Of a stretch of DNA of 64,000 bases, positions 27,601 to 39,600 are shown piece after piece; the first letter of the stretch is position 1, and each line of letters opens with the position of its first letter. This stretch comes from Progne subis subis (lineage: Eukaryota > Chordata > Aves > Passeriformes > Hirundinidae), in contig JAKJHU010000030.1 in assembly GCA_022316685.1 (NCBI GenBank), forward strand, positions 15,828,018-15,892,017, given 5' to 3'. The position numbers and the translations under genes are program-made. The notes beneath the pieces were generated by a model that was not told the origin of the DNA, made no database searches, and saw only the letters and a list, made by a program, of their open reading frames with translations.

Positions 27601-30089
27601 AAGTACAAGTAGTAAAGAAGATGTTTTTCAGAAGGAATGCCATTTCCTATTTGGTACTTACAGCATCTCCACAACATTAATCCCAGACTATCGACAGGGT
27701 CCACTCTACATTAAAATCAGCAGCTTGGCAATTAGAAAAAAAATGCTGTGTTGGCTTGCAAAGGAAATGTGATTTGTGAAGCTCTCAAGGTTTCAGTCCA
27801 GGGGTTTTGTTCTAAATGTGCTGCATCCACCACTTTGAATACTCAGATGAAAATAAAGTGCTCCTTTAATGTGACATGTCATTTTGCATAGTGTATTTTT
27901 GGGTCCATTGCTCTGATTATTGTCTTTCTAGGAATAATACCAGTGCCTGCTTGAGATCTGGAAGATTAGCATTAACAGGATAGAAAAGAAGAGGGCAGCT
28001 GTTTCATGATGGCATTTAGACAGATGATCTGTCTGCTGCCTAATCCACATATCATCTACACATCCAGTCAGCACAATGCAAACTGCTAAAAAACTTTATG
28101 TGAGAAAACACTCCAAATGTAGTTGTGTTTGCTCATCATGCTGCCTCTCCCACAGACAGAGAAAGATTCTGTTTTGTAATTTCACTAGCCAACCTGCTTC
28201 AGCTCTTGATGTAGGATAAAGTTTGGCTCTAAAAAGACAACATCTGACTTGTTTATGAAATGCTGTAATATTAAATTCTCAGGTTTCTGAGGCAGGGAAA
28301 AGGCCTTTCTAGTTGAGCTTTCACACTTTGGGGTACTTCCTTCTAATGACTCAGAGTCTTGTAAAATTCTCTTGTTGTAATAAGCATAGTCACAATTGTT
28401 GTGATATCAAATTTTGATGGCTGTAAAAGGCTCCCTAGGGATCAGGAGCTCAAGCACAATTTAATTGCAGTGGGGTCTGTAAATCTCAGGAACTCTCTGT
28501 AATCTCAGTTTACCATGAAGTCAGCTGTCTCTTGCTTACCACTAATGCCAGGTGTGATCATGTTCTCCAAATGAAAACCATCTTGTGACTGAGTAAACCT
28601 CACATTTTGTTGTGATTGTGGTTTGTTTTGTTTTTCTGTTTGTCTTACCAAAACAATGTCAATAGGAAACTTGACATAATCATAAGGAAAAATGTAACCA
28701 GGTAAACAAGATTTTTTAGGGCAAATTAAATGTCAGTAAAAGAATGGAACAATAGGAGTTTTTACTCAAGTGGAAAGCTCTTAATTATACAGCACATTTC
28801 CAGGAAAAGAGGCTGGAAACTATTATAATTTACCTGCATTCAGTGCTTTGGGTTCTGTACCAGCTGACATTACCATGCTTTATATCTTTTCAGAATATGG
28901 AGTTTTGCCTGCTGAGAAAGCGTGTAACCTGGATTGACTAAAGTGTGGAGCTGCACACAGACATCACCCATTCCTTCTTAACTCCTTGCAGCCTTTTTGA
29001 GAATTGCTGAGAGTCGCTGCATTTCAAAAGCCTGTGTACCTCTCTTAAAATCCCCAACTCTTCCTTTTTACTGCTTAATCAAGGTGAACAAATACACTAA
29101 TGAATAAGAATTGTGAGCCTAATGAGTAAGAATTGTGTTTTCCTTTCTGTAATGATTCATTTACTTGCAGCTTTATACAAAGGGCTCCTGGCATGAAAAA
29201 ACCCTGGTAAACAAGGCAGACAAAATCAGGCTTCAGGCTGTGAGGAAACCAGGTTGTTTATGTTGATATCCTTAGAAGATATTTTCTTTAAAGCATACCT
29301 TTGGCTTAACGACATTTAAAATTCTGTGTATTATGATATTTTCCTCTTGTTCCTTGTGCTTTTGTTAAATTTTAAGAAGTTGCTTGAATAATACATGATA
29401 TCATATGAAGCACAAAGTAAATCTGTTAATTGATGACTACGAAATTAGAGTCGAAAACAAGATAAAAGCATCTTTTCAGTTATGTACTCCATATCCCAGT
29501 CAGAAGATGTTTTTTTTCCCTGTCTGTAATCATCATCACTTTGTCCCATTTCGTTTTCAGTATAGTAAGAATTGGGAATTTCATCATTGCATTTCTGGGA
29601 ATGAATTGGATTTATTCTTTGTCCAAATCCAGCATTCTGCCATGCTTTTTGTACAGTATTTAAATTGGGTCTCTTGAATATACCTCCAACAAATGATATT
29701 TTGTATGGCTTAATTCTATAGAAAAGGGTCCGCTCTTCCTCTGGCATTAAATTTCTTGAAACGCAATCTCAATCTGCTATTTATGGTTCAGAAACCTGTG
29801 CGAGTTTTGCGTCTGCACAGTGAGAAACTCTAAATAATTAAAACTTAAAATGCTTTTCAGAGAAGCCTTTTGGAATCACATCTGTTACTTTGTGTAGGAG
29901 TTTTCCCTCACAGATGTTTCTTTTTTTTCCTCATTTCTTTTAGGGTGCTAATGGCATTACAAGCTTTTCCTGTACCAGACACCGCTAATAGAGCAAATCT
30001 TCATTATAAGCTTGTCTAGTCACAGGAGGACAACTGTGACAATAGACAGGATATGACAGATGCTCTGCCCCTCTTCCTCCAGTGGGCAC
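24650..30089. other. No gene recognised
   Basis: Mixed AT-rich DNA. Open frames are short and unrecognised. A 17-bp near-exact direct repeat (AATGARTAAGAATTGTG) lies at about 29099-29137. Nothing else supportable seen. Confidence 0.5.
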
Positions 30090-30135
30090 TGTAATAAATA
30101 TGATAGACCAAATTCAGTAAATCAAAATTTAGAAT

Positions 30136-30141
30136 TTTATT
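30136..30141 (-). terminator. Poly(A) signal of env-ERV LTR
   Basis: AATAAA on the minus strand inside the R region of the LTR at 30090-30771. Confidence 0.6.
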
Positions 30142-30283
30142 TTGAGACAAAATAACAGTCTCCGATAGCCACAATTAAAAGGGACAGCGTCGAACCCCGG
30201 GGCTTCGGCGCTGGGTGAACACGGTAACACACTCTGTCAGTATGTCACCCCCTCAGTTCACATTTCTGGTCTGAGGCTGCTGA

Positions 30284-30292
30284 TTTTTATAC
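30284..30292 (-). promoter_or_regulatory. TATA box of env-ERV LTR
   Basis: TATAAAAAT on the minus strand, about 145 bases upstream of AATAAA within the LTR. Confidence 0.6.
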
Positions 30293-30771
30293 ACTGGTTC
30301 GCTGAGAGAAAATCGGGACCCCAAGACTCCCCCTTCCAAGGCAGCTCCATTAGATATTCATGTTCGGGTTTTGGTGTGGTTGAATGGATTTGCGCTGGAG
30401 AATAATGTCATGATTGCTGTGTCCGGGTACGGTGTAGAGAAGTTAATGTCGGGCAGGGACAGATAAGATATCGATCTGATGTAATCATTTGGTTCTCCGT
30501 GTTCTCCATCTCCCTTTTCCGTCGTTTTTGTTCTCCTCTAACGATTCCCGGCAGAAGTTTTCTCGTGTCCCTTTTCGTGTAATTCCTGGCATAGTTTTCT
30601 CATGTCCCTCCCATGCAATCTCTAGCAAAAGAATTCTTTGTGCCCCCCTCCGTGCTGTTTCAGTCCCAGTTAACCTGTTGTATACTCGATTAGAAATAAA
30701 ACTTACGTTTACAGAGAATGAATTACATATTATAACATTTAACACGAATTAACTTTAGGACATATATCACA

Positions 30772-30790
30772 ATCCCCCCGCTTCTATCTT
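30772..30790 (-). promoter_or_regulatory. Polypurine tract of env-ERV
   Basis: The minus strand reads AAGATAGAAGCGGGGGGAT immediately before the LTR TG start. This is the plus-strand DNA primer site of retroviruses and fixes the LTR boundary. Confidence 0.8.
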
Positions 30791-30793
30791 AAC

Positions 30794-32374
30794 CTATTTA
30801 ATTCGTGTTTCGGTTATAGTCTTTTTTTTCTTTTCATGATAAAAAAGCCTCTTAACCAACTGTTTTAACAACCTTGTACATTTTTCCTGCTGCATTCCTT
30901 CTTCTGATTCACCCCAATAAGTTTTCTCTACATTCCCTTCCTGTACTCGAGCTTCGAGCCTTCCAAGTACTTCAGCGGCTCTGCTCTTTTTCTCATTTAG
31001 CTTCATGATTTTTGGTACTGCATTATTTTTATTCAGTCCCCCTGAAGCCAATTCAAGATCCATGGGTAGTGATGCGATTTGCATCCCTTGGACCACCGTG
31101 TGAATCAATCTGATAAAATAAGGTATCAAATATGGTAAGAAGATTAACCCAGCCACCGACCATAAAATGAAAAATCCCAGTTTCTTCCACCAATCTCCTG
31201 CCCCAAACAATTGGTCCCACCAGGAAGCCTGAAGTGTCGAGTTCCATTTCTGAACTGGCACGAGCCGCTTTCTTAATTTCGGCTGCCAAACTTCTAATCG
31301 TTTCCCCATAGTCCTTAATTTCTATGCAGCATTCAGATTCATTGAATTTTCCACACACACCTCTTTCCTCTGCTAACAGATAGTCCAGGGCGATTCTATT
31401 CTGGTACACAAAAGCCCTCATCTGCGAATGCTGTCGGGCTAAGAGTTCTAATGCATCTGAGGTGTGATTGGAAACTATTTCTACCACGGCTTGCAGCTGG
31501 ATTAGTCGGTTCAGTAAATAGACCGGAGTCCGGTAACCCCAACTCCCATCTTGGGCCCAGGTAGCAGGGCCATAGTATTCTATTATGCGTTCTGCAGGCC
31601 ATTCCTCATTCCCCCATTTCTGGTTCCCTCCTGCCTGCGGGAGTTCCCTTTTTGTTTCTCGTCTTTTTCAGCTGAGGGTCTCATATAATGGAGCTCCTAG
31701 CAGGTTACTGCCTGATCTGGGTAAAGTGAAAAAGGAGGGTCTAATCATCCTAAGGATACAGGATCCTTTCCATTTCCAGGGTAGTTTGCTATAAGCCTTT
31801 TTCCTGCAAATCCAGTAAATTCCACTCAGGGCTCTCCACTTAATGTCTGCATTTTCTGGTCTTTCCCAAAACTCCTTTAAGTCTGTTAAGGAACGGTAGG
31901 GGTTAGCACTAGTTAATTCATGCCAGCACAATTCAATTTCACTTACCCAGTTACACCCTTTTTCTTTTTCCTTGCTCCAGTACCCATTTGGTGGTTCAGA
32001 CTGTCACACCTTAGTTTTGTTATTTGAGTTTACTGTTAACGTGGATAGGCATGGGGTGTAGCCTACTAACTCTGTGTATGCGTTTCCTTCTCTGCTAATG
32101 CAAGTTGTCCCTATTGTTCTCTCATCTAAGGTGCACCCCTTGGGTCGGGACATTGTTTTTAGGATTTTGCTATCCCATTTTAGGAGTTGCTCAGGCCTCT
32201 GTTACCCCTGGGCTTGCTCTTTTGTGAAAGGCCAGTTTATTTGGTGTAGACTGGCTCTTGCACCTTTCAGAAGAGCTGTATGGGTCCCTTCTGCCACTGA
32301 TTTTTTTCCTGTTCTCTTATTTACAGGCCATTCATCTTTGACCCAGCACTTGGGAACTTGCACAGAGTGGACAC
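30794..32374 (-). pseudogene. env: Retroviral envelope gene remnant (env), broken
   Basis: An old endogenous envelope glycoprotein gene, which in the live virus would mediate receptor binding and membrane fusion. Seen on the minus strand: a surface-subunit region at 31670-32374, cysteine- and tryptophan-containing; then the transmembrane subunit with a heptad-like region (31400-31480), a YQNR...LDYLL segment, and a C-x7-C-C cysteine motif at 31326-31355. Next come a Trp-rich stretch and a hydrophobic membrane span at 31100-31177, then a charged cytoplasmic tail ending at 30794, 22 bases before the LTR. It is dead: in-frame stops lie at 31668-31670, 32004-32006 and 32202-32204, and the frame shifts near 31260. 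The 5' edge is uncertain, and no signal peptide was identified. The CC-type motif suggests a gamma-type Env, an inference from family knowledge. Confidence 0.85.
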
Positions 32375-33959
32375 TGGAGAGACCACCAGCCTTTGGTGGA
32401 ATTTTTGGAATTTTTACCAGATATCAACATTAAATTCAATAAAAGTAATTGTGCAATACAGCACTAAACCACTGGTTTTGTAGGAAGCTCAGGTCAGTCA
32501 CTAAATTACGACCAATAACACTTTTACTAGTAACAGCTTCTTGTGGAAATAGGTGTCCCTGGGACAAAATCCTTCCTTAACCTCACAGCTAGGGCTGCAA
32601 TGCAAGGATTACTGTCAAAACACTCTTTGCATTAGGCAGAAAAGTTTGATAGTGGCTTATGTTTGAAGAAGACTGTTTTCATGAAAAGCTTTAATTCAGA
32701 AAGAATATACTTAAACATCCTTCTGTATCTCAGGTATTTCCATATCTATCTTCTCCTGTAAGTATTTCTTCTCTCTAAAAGGTCTCACTACAATCTTGTC
32801 AAGCTATAGAAACTACCCAGTACAAAACCCTGGATGGCACCTATTCTTTCAGCTAGCTGTTTTCCTTTTTGACTTGACTATGACCTTGCAGCAGTTTTCA
32901 CTGTTCTTCTTGCCTCCTTCCCCTTCCCTGAGCTGCCACTTAAACAATAATCTTTTTCTAACTCTCTCTCCCTAAAAAGAAAGGATGCCTTTCTTTACTT
33001 ACTGATCAGGTAAAGAAAAGCAAATACAACACAACAGTTAAATGTAACAAAGATGTGACAGCTAGCTTGCAGTGCCACATTTCTACCATTATAGGACACC
33101 TTCGACAATCAGAATGTACTCATTTGGCTATATGAGTCCAAATGACACCTCCATTACCCAGCATATTTTGGAGAGCTTTTTGAAAGATGTGGATATGCAC
33201 AAAATGTGGAAAACACAACGATCAAATATGTCTTTAGGCTACTTTCTGCCAATCCCTTTCACATGTGCTTTTCAGACAAGGACATGGATCAGCTCATGAG
33301 TTGGTTAATTTTTTCTTCCAGCCTGCCCCCTCATGTCCCTCTGCCTCCCTGCTGCAGGGGCAAGAGCATGTTTGCATGACCAGGGGGTGTAGGAGTTCCT
33401 TCTGTGGGACCTGTGCATGTCAAACCACAATGACAAATGTTTGCACGGCCCATCACCCAGCCAGCTGAAAACTGCATGTCTAGGAACTCCTGAGGCACCT
33501 GAAGTATCAGAGACCGAGAGATGTAGGACAGAGAAAATTGCTTTAGTGAAAAACAAAGAGAGCTTTAAAATATTTAGGTAAGTTTACTTAATGCTACAGA
33601 TGGGGTTTTTGTGGGATTTTGGCCTTTTTTTATTATTTTATTTGTGAATATCTACAGTTTAATTGGGAAAGTGAAAATATTACTCAAGGTAATATCTGTA
33701 ATACACATTGTGTGCTTATGAGCTTATCACTTTCTAGAAGTACATTTGTGTGTCTGCCTTAAATTGCAAAGAAGGTACCTCATAGAATTAGGATAGCCCT
33801 TATGTGTTTATTAAGATAATCTTCTTGCTAAAATATTACCTCCTGGTGAATAATAATGCAGTACTAGGAAATAAATTGAGAAGCTATTCAAATTTTTAAT
33901 CTCCAAGGTGACTATGGCACAAGATACCGGCTATTTTTGAAGAGTAAGTGGAAGCTTTT
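32375..33959. other. No gene recognised
   Basis: AT-rich DNA upstream of the env remnant. No gag or pol is found, although these should lie here if the provirus were complete. The exact end of retroviral sequence lies somewhere between 32370 and 32430. Confidence 0.5.
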
Positions 33960-34460
33960 TTAACCTGCTGGAACGCCCTGAAAACGCTGAAGGAAGTGGT
34001 GGGTGGAGGAGAATGGATGAGTATAATAAAATTGAGAACAAAAGACTCTGCTGAAGGTCTTTACAAGAGACTATTAAGAAACTTTGGTGGTCAGAGGTCA
34101 GACCCTGCCATGGATTAAAAGTGGTTAAAAGATAGACAATGAAATCAAAATAAATAACCAATTTTTCAGAAGAAAAGAAGGTTAATAGTGAGTTGCCCCA
34201 GAGCTGAGCATTAGGAACTACCAGTATGTTATGAAATAGGTGTACAAATGACCTGGAGGAAGAACGAATTGGAGCATTAGTTGCCCAGCAATTGCACAAT
34301 TATTTTAGGTAATCAGAAGAAGATGGGAGAAGTCTGGGCATTTTCGAGACATGAAACACTTAGATTGGAAAGCTTCAATAGATGAACCATTAAACTGTGA
34401 GTCAGAAGGCACTGGTCCCAATGTATAGCCAGAAGAAAATCAGTGAAAGTATTTCAGTTC
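33960..34460 (+). mobile_element. Ancient CR1-like LINE, reverse transcriptase fragment
   Basis: The plus strand resembles the reverse transcriptase part of older, reptile-type CR1 elements. In order there are traces of the linker (GGTCAGACCCTGCCATGGATT at about 34098), GAGTTGCCCCAGAGCTGAGC near 34191 at the place of the PQGS motif, TACAAATGACCTGGAGG near 34244 at the place of F.NDLE, and TTGCCCAGCAATTG near 34280 where the catalytic FADD should be. It is heavily decayed with no reading frame. It is clearly more diverged than the other CR1 copies here, which suggests an older insertion. Confidence 0.5.
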
Positions 34461-36290
34461 ACATTGCCAGTATGCAGTTATGATTTTTCAAGCTGTTTGC
34501 ACAGATCCGCTTGTTCTGAGGAAATTTGTTTGGTAATATAATAAGATGGTTTAGTGTTAGGATTTAATTTCTGTTGTAATTCAGGGACTTAGGCAGACCA
34601 GAAAATAGCCTGGTGTTTGAAGTGACTACCGTGTCTGTTGACATTATTTTCCTTATTTGGATTTTGCTTTGTCTTTATTTCACAAGAAGATGCAAGAATT
34701 TCACAAGAAGTCATCATATGACTTTTAAGTATTTTTAATCGATATTTTGTGTTGTATGTCTAGTGTTGGCTACAAAGTTTTTATTTTTTTTCCATAGAAA
34801 AATCTTCACAGTCTTGATATCATTATTGCCAAAAGGTGATTTTTGAAAATTTGGAAAGTCTCAACTTAGCAAATGTAGCCTTTGATAAACTCTTTCCAGC
34901 ATTGTTTTTTTGTCTGAGTCCCAGGAGGTATCAGAAATCCTTCACTGATCTTTAGTCACCTACTTTCAAGAAATACTCATTTTTATAGCAAAAGTTGCAG
35001 AGATGGGGTTTAGCATGAATAACTGGATTAAGTCTCTGCTCTTGCAGATCATGGATTTGAGGATCAGCTTTCACCTGGATCATTCTCCGATATGATTCAT
35101 TGATGTTACATGAATGTATGCACACTCTGAAGATGGAGGAGGGCTGTTTACCTCTTTTAAAACCTGACATGATTTCTACCTAATTTTAATACAATGAATA
35201 CAGAGCCTTAAATCACAAGAATTTGTCTTGACTTGATCAGAAAAATAGCTATTAAAAGTACTGCTACAGGTAAGAGTTACCATGAGAACTACTCATATCT
35301 GACTAAACTTAGATGAGTATTTAAAAGACTCTCAGATTTGAAGACCATGGTGGAGATCAGAGACGAGCAAGAATGTGCTGAGGATGGAGCATGGAGGGAG
35401 TCTCAACTTCAGCGGTGACAAGTAAGGATGCTTAGAAGACACTGCAGTAGGAATCCAGCCCTGACTAAACCTGATAGGTAATGGACAGGAGCCTTTCTTG
35501 GGAACCCTTTTCTAGGACTGGATGCAACTTCTACAAACCAGGAAAGTAATGAAAATTTCAGGAAAGGAGGGAAAGCCTGATTGAGGGAGGGCACAGTGTC
35601 AGAGGCACTGTGTATGAGTGTGAATGCGTGCACACAGATGTGTGTGCCTGTGAAATCTGGGCACTTCCATCTGCATCACCACAACAGCTATATTTTTCTA
35701 GTTCAAGAGGATGTGCTGAAACTTGTATTGCATTGACCTTGAGATGAAGGCATGGAATTCCTCTGTGCTTTGAATTTCTTGGAATCTGGCCATGCCTCCA
35801 CAAGATGCCTGATGAAAATCATACAGATTTTATTTCTGAGTGTTGTTAACAGACTGTGTGCAACCTGGCTTCCACACAGATAGTCTTTCCTTGAGCTTAT
35901 TTTGTGTGGGACAGGATAACCATTCTTCACTGACTTTCTCTGCCAGTTCTTGTACTTTTCTGTTTTGGATCAGCAATTTTATGACATTAGGTCTTTACAA
36001 TGGATCATCTTTTACTACAGGTTTTATTGCTTGCATCAAAATAGATCAGTGAAGGTTTTGAGATGCCATGATAATTGAAATGATCAAAATATGCAAAAGA
36101 ACTCATTATGTCTCCTGGTATGCTGTCAAAGTCAGAAAGCTAAATTAATAAAAAAGGGTGGACATAAAATAGCCATTTAATGTACTTACATCCGTTAGTG
36201 GTGTAAGATGTCCTTTACTTGACACTCAATTGCTGTTGGTCTCAGGTCCTACAGAATGGACTAAAAAGCTTGAAAGTAAAAATGCCTAGT
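34461..36290. other. No gene recognised
   Basis: AT-rich unique-looking DNA leading up to the inverted repeat. No exon or mobile element recognised. Confidence 0.5.
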
Positions 36291-36416
36291 TGTTACCTTG
36301 GTTTTTCTGAGTTTTTAAAGCCTTTTGAAATGGAGTCAGATCTTTTAGTTACTGTAGAATATTAGAGCAGTTTTCTACCTTTCCCCACAGATGTAACATA
36401 AACAAATCCTTTGTTT
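36291..36416 (+). repeat. Long inverted repeat, left arm (126 bp)
   Basis: Left arm of a long inverted repeat; its reverse complement lies at 36559-36684. Paired positions sum to 72975. By direct reading there is one mismatch (36409 C opposite 36566 A). The arm starts TGTTACCTTGG and ends AAATCCTTTGTTT. It has no open frame or known element signature. Pairing of a transcript would give a 126-bp stem with a 142-base loop. Confidence 0.95.
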
Positions 36417-36558
36417 TTCATTCTCTGTCCTTTGTTTGCATATTTCTAACCTGAAAACAATTTTAACTGACAGTTGGTCTGGCCACTGAGGCTGAGGGGT
36501 GGAAACCCTAAAAAGCCAATCTTCTGCTAGACCTACAAATGTATAAAAATTAAGAAAT

Positions 36559-36684
36559 AAACAAAAGATTTGTTTATGTTACATCTGTGGGGAAAGGTAG
36601 AAAACTGCTCTAATATTCTACAGTAACTAAAAGATCTGACTCCATTTCAAAAGGCTTTAAAAACTCAGAAAAACCAAGGTAACA
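36559..36684 (-). repeat. Long inverted repeat, right arm (126 bp)
   Basis: Right arm of the inverted repeat, complementary to 36291-36416 with a single mismatch. The spacer (36417-36558) is unrelated to either arm. The flanks outside the arms (CCTAGT on the left, CAGAAT on the right) show no target duplication, so a foldback transposon is not directly supported. Confidence 0.95.
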
Positions 36685-39600
36685 CAGAATAGCATATCAG
36701 TGGGTTTGTTTTTCTTTTGTTTTGTGTGGGACAACTAGTTACTTAACCAATCCATTATTTCTTACATTGATTGAGCATTTTGATATGACATTTTCTTTTT
36801 CAGTCTCCTTGAGCTGATAAACAGACTTGTTTGCAAAAAAGGAAGATCCCTGCTTTATTGTAGTGACTAATTGTCTGTCTTTGGAGTTGTCAGGAACTCC
36901 TTCATGCTAGTAAACAAAGCAGACAGAAAATTCTAGAGCATCCTCCAGCACTTCTACAACTGGCCACATTAAAAGTTCTGTTTCCAAAAGGTGAGTTTTT
37001 ATCTCATTGCATAGAAATCTTATACATGGGAGGATTTGGTGTCTTTTCAGAAGTTAACAAAAATGACAGAGTGGTGTAAAAAATACAGTTCTGAGAATTA
37101 TCTTTATGAGTAATACCTGGACTACTCCCCAGGTTTCTGTCATTCCAGTGCCTTATCAACTTCTTTGTTCACCTCTGTGCTTCTGACTTTCTCTTTCATT
37201 GCATCTTCATTTGCTCCACAAAGCAGTTGAAGATGGGCAGGGGGTAAGCAACAGGTACAATGCTCTATTTTCTTCGCCTTATGATTTTTTTACTGCTTTT
37301 AATCTCAGTAAATATCCCTCCCTTTCACTGTAAACCTATACATAAGTCAACATCTGCCATGTTCCTCGTTTCAGTCCAACTCAGCCATCACTCTGGGGTC
37401 TGTGAAGAATTTTCTCATCTTTTTTCGTGCAAAGTTTGTAACAGCAGTTTCTCCTTTCCATTAGGAAGCTGTGAGTTCCCACCTGGAACAAAATTGTTCA
37501 GTGAGTAAGATAAGAACACATCAGTCCCTGCCCTATGGAATTCATGGTCTAAGTTAATGCCAGGACTGAGAGTAGCAGTGATTAATGTTTGGGACTAAAG
37601 AAGGGAGTTGAAATAACAGTGAATAGCATGGGGACTAGCACAGAGGTCTGTATCTGCCCATCTCTTGTCATCTGGAAATATCCCTTCCTAGAGTTATAGA
37701 AGAAATGGGAGTTGACTGAGGGTGTGGGGTCTAGGATTTGGGACTCAGTGAGCTGGGCGGATCTGTGTTTAGGGACAGTTCAAAGAAAGCTTGGGAATGC
37801 TTGGGTGGTGTCACTGTAGAAATTTTGCAGGTTACAGGTCTGCTTCAGTCTATTTGTATTTATTTTAATTATAAATGAAGGTGGAACTCTGGATAACCAT
37901 CTTCTTAACACATACATCTAAGTGTGAAGAAAAACCCTGCTAAGCTCTTAGATTTGCTGATATAATGGACTGGTATTCATATAAGGTGATAGTGTATTGT
38001 GCGTGAAATATTCCTCTGTTCTAAGGGCAGGCATAGAGCCTGTGAACTCTTGGAAGTCTCAGGAAAGCTCTCAGGGTAGGGAGAGAGAGCTAAAGGAGAG
38101 CCTAGGCCTTCTGCTGACTTTCTGCCTGAGGTCAATTTCAACATGCAAAAAAAAAAAATTGAAGTCTTTGATCCATTTTAATTATGTTGCCTTTCTGTTT
38201 GGGTGAGCATCTCCTCTTTTGTTTTGGTTTGTTTTGGTGATGTGGGGGTTTTATTGTTTGTTTTTATACTGAAATTGATATTTTTCTCTTTTGGCATGCA
38301 TAGTATTTACTTTTTTTCCAAAGCAAGAAGTCCTACCCTTTCCCTTAGGCCTTGGAAATGTCTCTCTGTGTTTATTTCTCAAAGACTTATTTTTCTCTTG
38401 CATATTTTGCCAAGGTAGAAAGAACAGTTTTGAATACATTTTGTCTAGGAGGGCTGAAAACGGGAAAATACTGCAACATTCCTCTGAAACACTTGCTGCT
38501 CTCCACCAGGAGATGCTGAGTACCTCAGGTATGATCCAGTACTGTGGAACTGCTGTGTTTCAGTACAGTTTTCAGACTTACAGGATTTGTTGCCTCTTCC
38601 TGTAGGCTTCAGGGATATAGTTCTAACTACAATTGCACAAATGAATACATATAAATTAGTTGACTCTCCCTTTCCACTCTTAATGGACCACTTTTAATTT
38701 TAGTTCATATAAAGTTTGATGGAACATCCCAGAGGGTCATACAGGTTGATAGTACATAGTGTCTTCAAAAACTTTCCATGAGCTCCTTCTTTTGCCGTCT
38801 GCAAATGCTGCCTGAATCACCTTTATACTTCCTTTTATGTAACCTGCTACTTGAATGCTGCCTTTTATATAACCTTTCACCCAACAGCCACCAAGGGATT
38901 AACACAAATAAAAGGCGGGAAAAGAATGAATGAATGTGGAAAATATAAACATGAAAAATCTTAACTAGTGCAAATATCTGTGAATGTTCAAGGGTTGCAA
39001 GCACTAAGGGATGCACTTTTTAGCTGGCTGAATTTGAATAAAGATTTGCAAGCAAATAATTTTCCTATTGAATAGCTATCTCAGCCCTTTAACCTTTCAG
39101 GGAAAGAGGTAAGGCAGAACAAAGGGCCTCTTGAAGCAAAGTTTTGTTATAGCTTTATCTGACTTTAGGAAGCTTTTGAGCAGCACATGGCGTTATGCAG
39201 CAAGAGGATGCAAAACATACGTGCTTTGGAATATATGTTTCTTATCTGAATAGAGTTGCTCTACATTGTAAATCATATCCTGGCAGAAATCAGAATGAAG
39301 GCTAGAAATAATTCCAGAAGGAAAAGAACAGTGCTTCAGAACTTAAACTTGTTTCTTACTTGTTTGGTAGCTGAATTTAAAACTACTTGTTGAGTGACAA
39401 CTCAGGTTTTTACCTGTGATATGCCTTGAAAAAGCTAGAATCTTATTGAAGTAATTTCTTTAATGGAAGAAAGATGGTGCTATTATAAAATGTGACAGTT
39501 AACAATATCTTTGGGTGGGGGTGAGAGAAAGAGTCTGCAACAAAATTACTTGACTTTGCATAAGAAATTGCTGGCTCACATTATGAATTCATAAATATAA

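Larger units (their letters stand above)
30090..30771 (-). mobile_element. 3' LTR of env-containing ERV
   Basis: Long terminal repeat on the minus strand. It begins TGTGATATATG at 30771, directly after a polypurine tract, and ends TATTTATTACA at 30090. A TATA box (TATAAAAATC on the minus strand) lies near 30282-30292 and AATAAA at 30136-30141, so U3, R and U5 are all visible. It lies directly downstream of the env remnant, so it is the 3' LTR. No matching 5' LTR is present in the window. Confidence 0.85.

Noticed and set aside
29445..29747. 100-codon open frame on the minus strand
   Set aside because: Charged composition looked protein-like, but I recognise no family and see no splice-site or start context.
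36291..36684. Foldback DNA transposon or MITE
   Set aside because: No target duplication and no known terminal motif at the outer ends; kept only as an inverted repeat.
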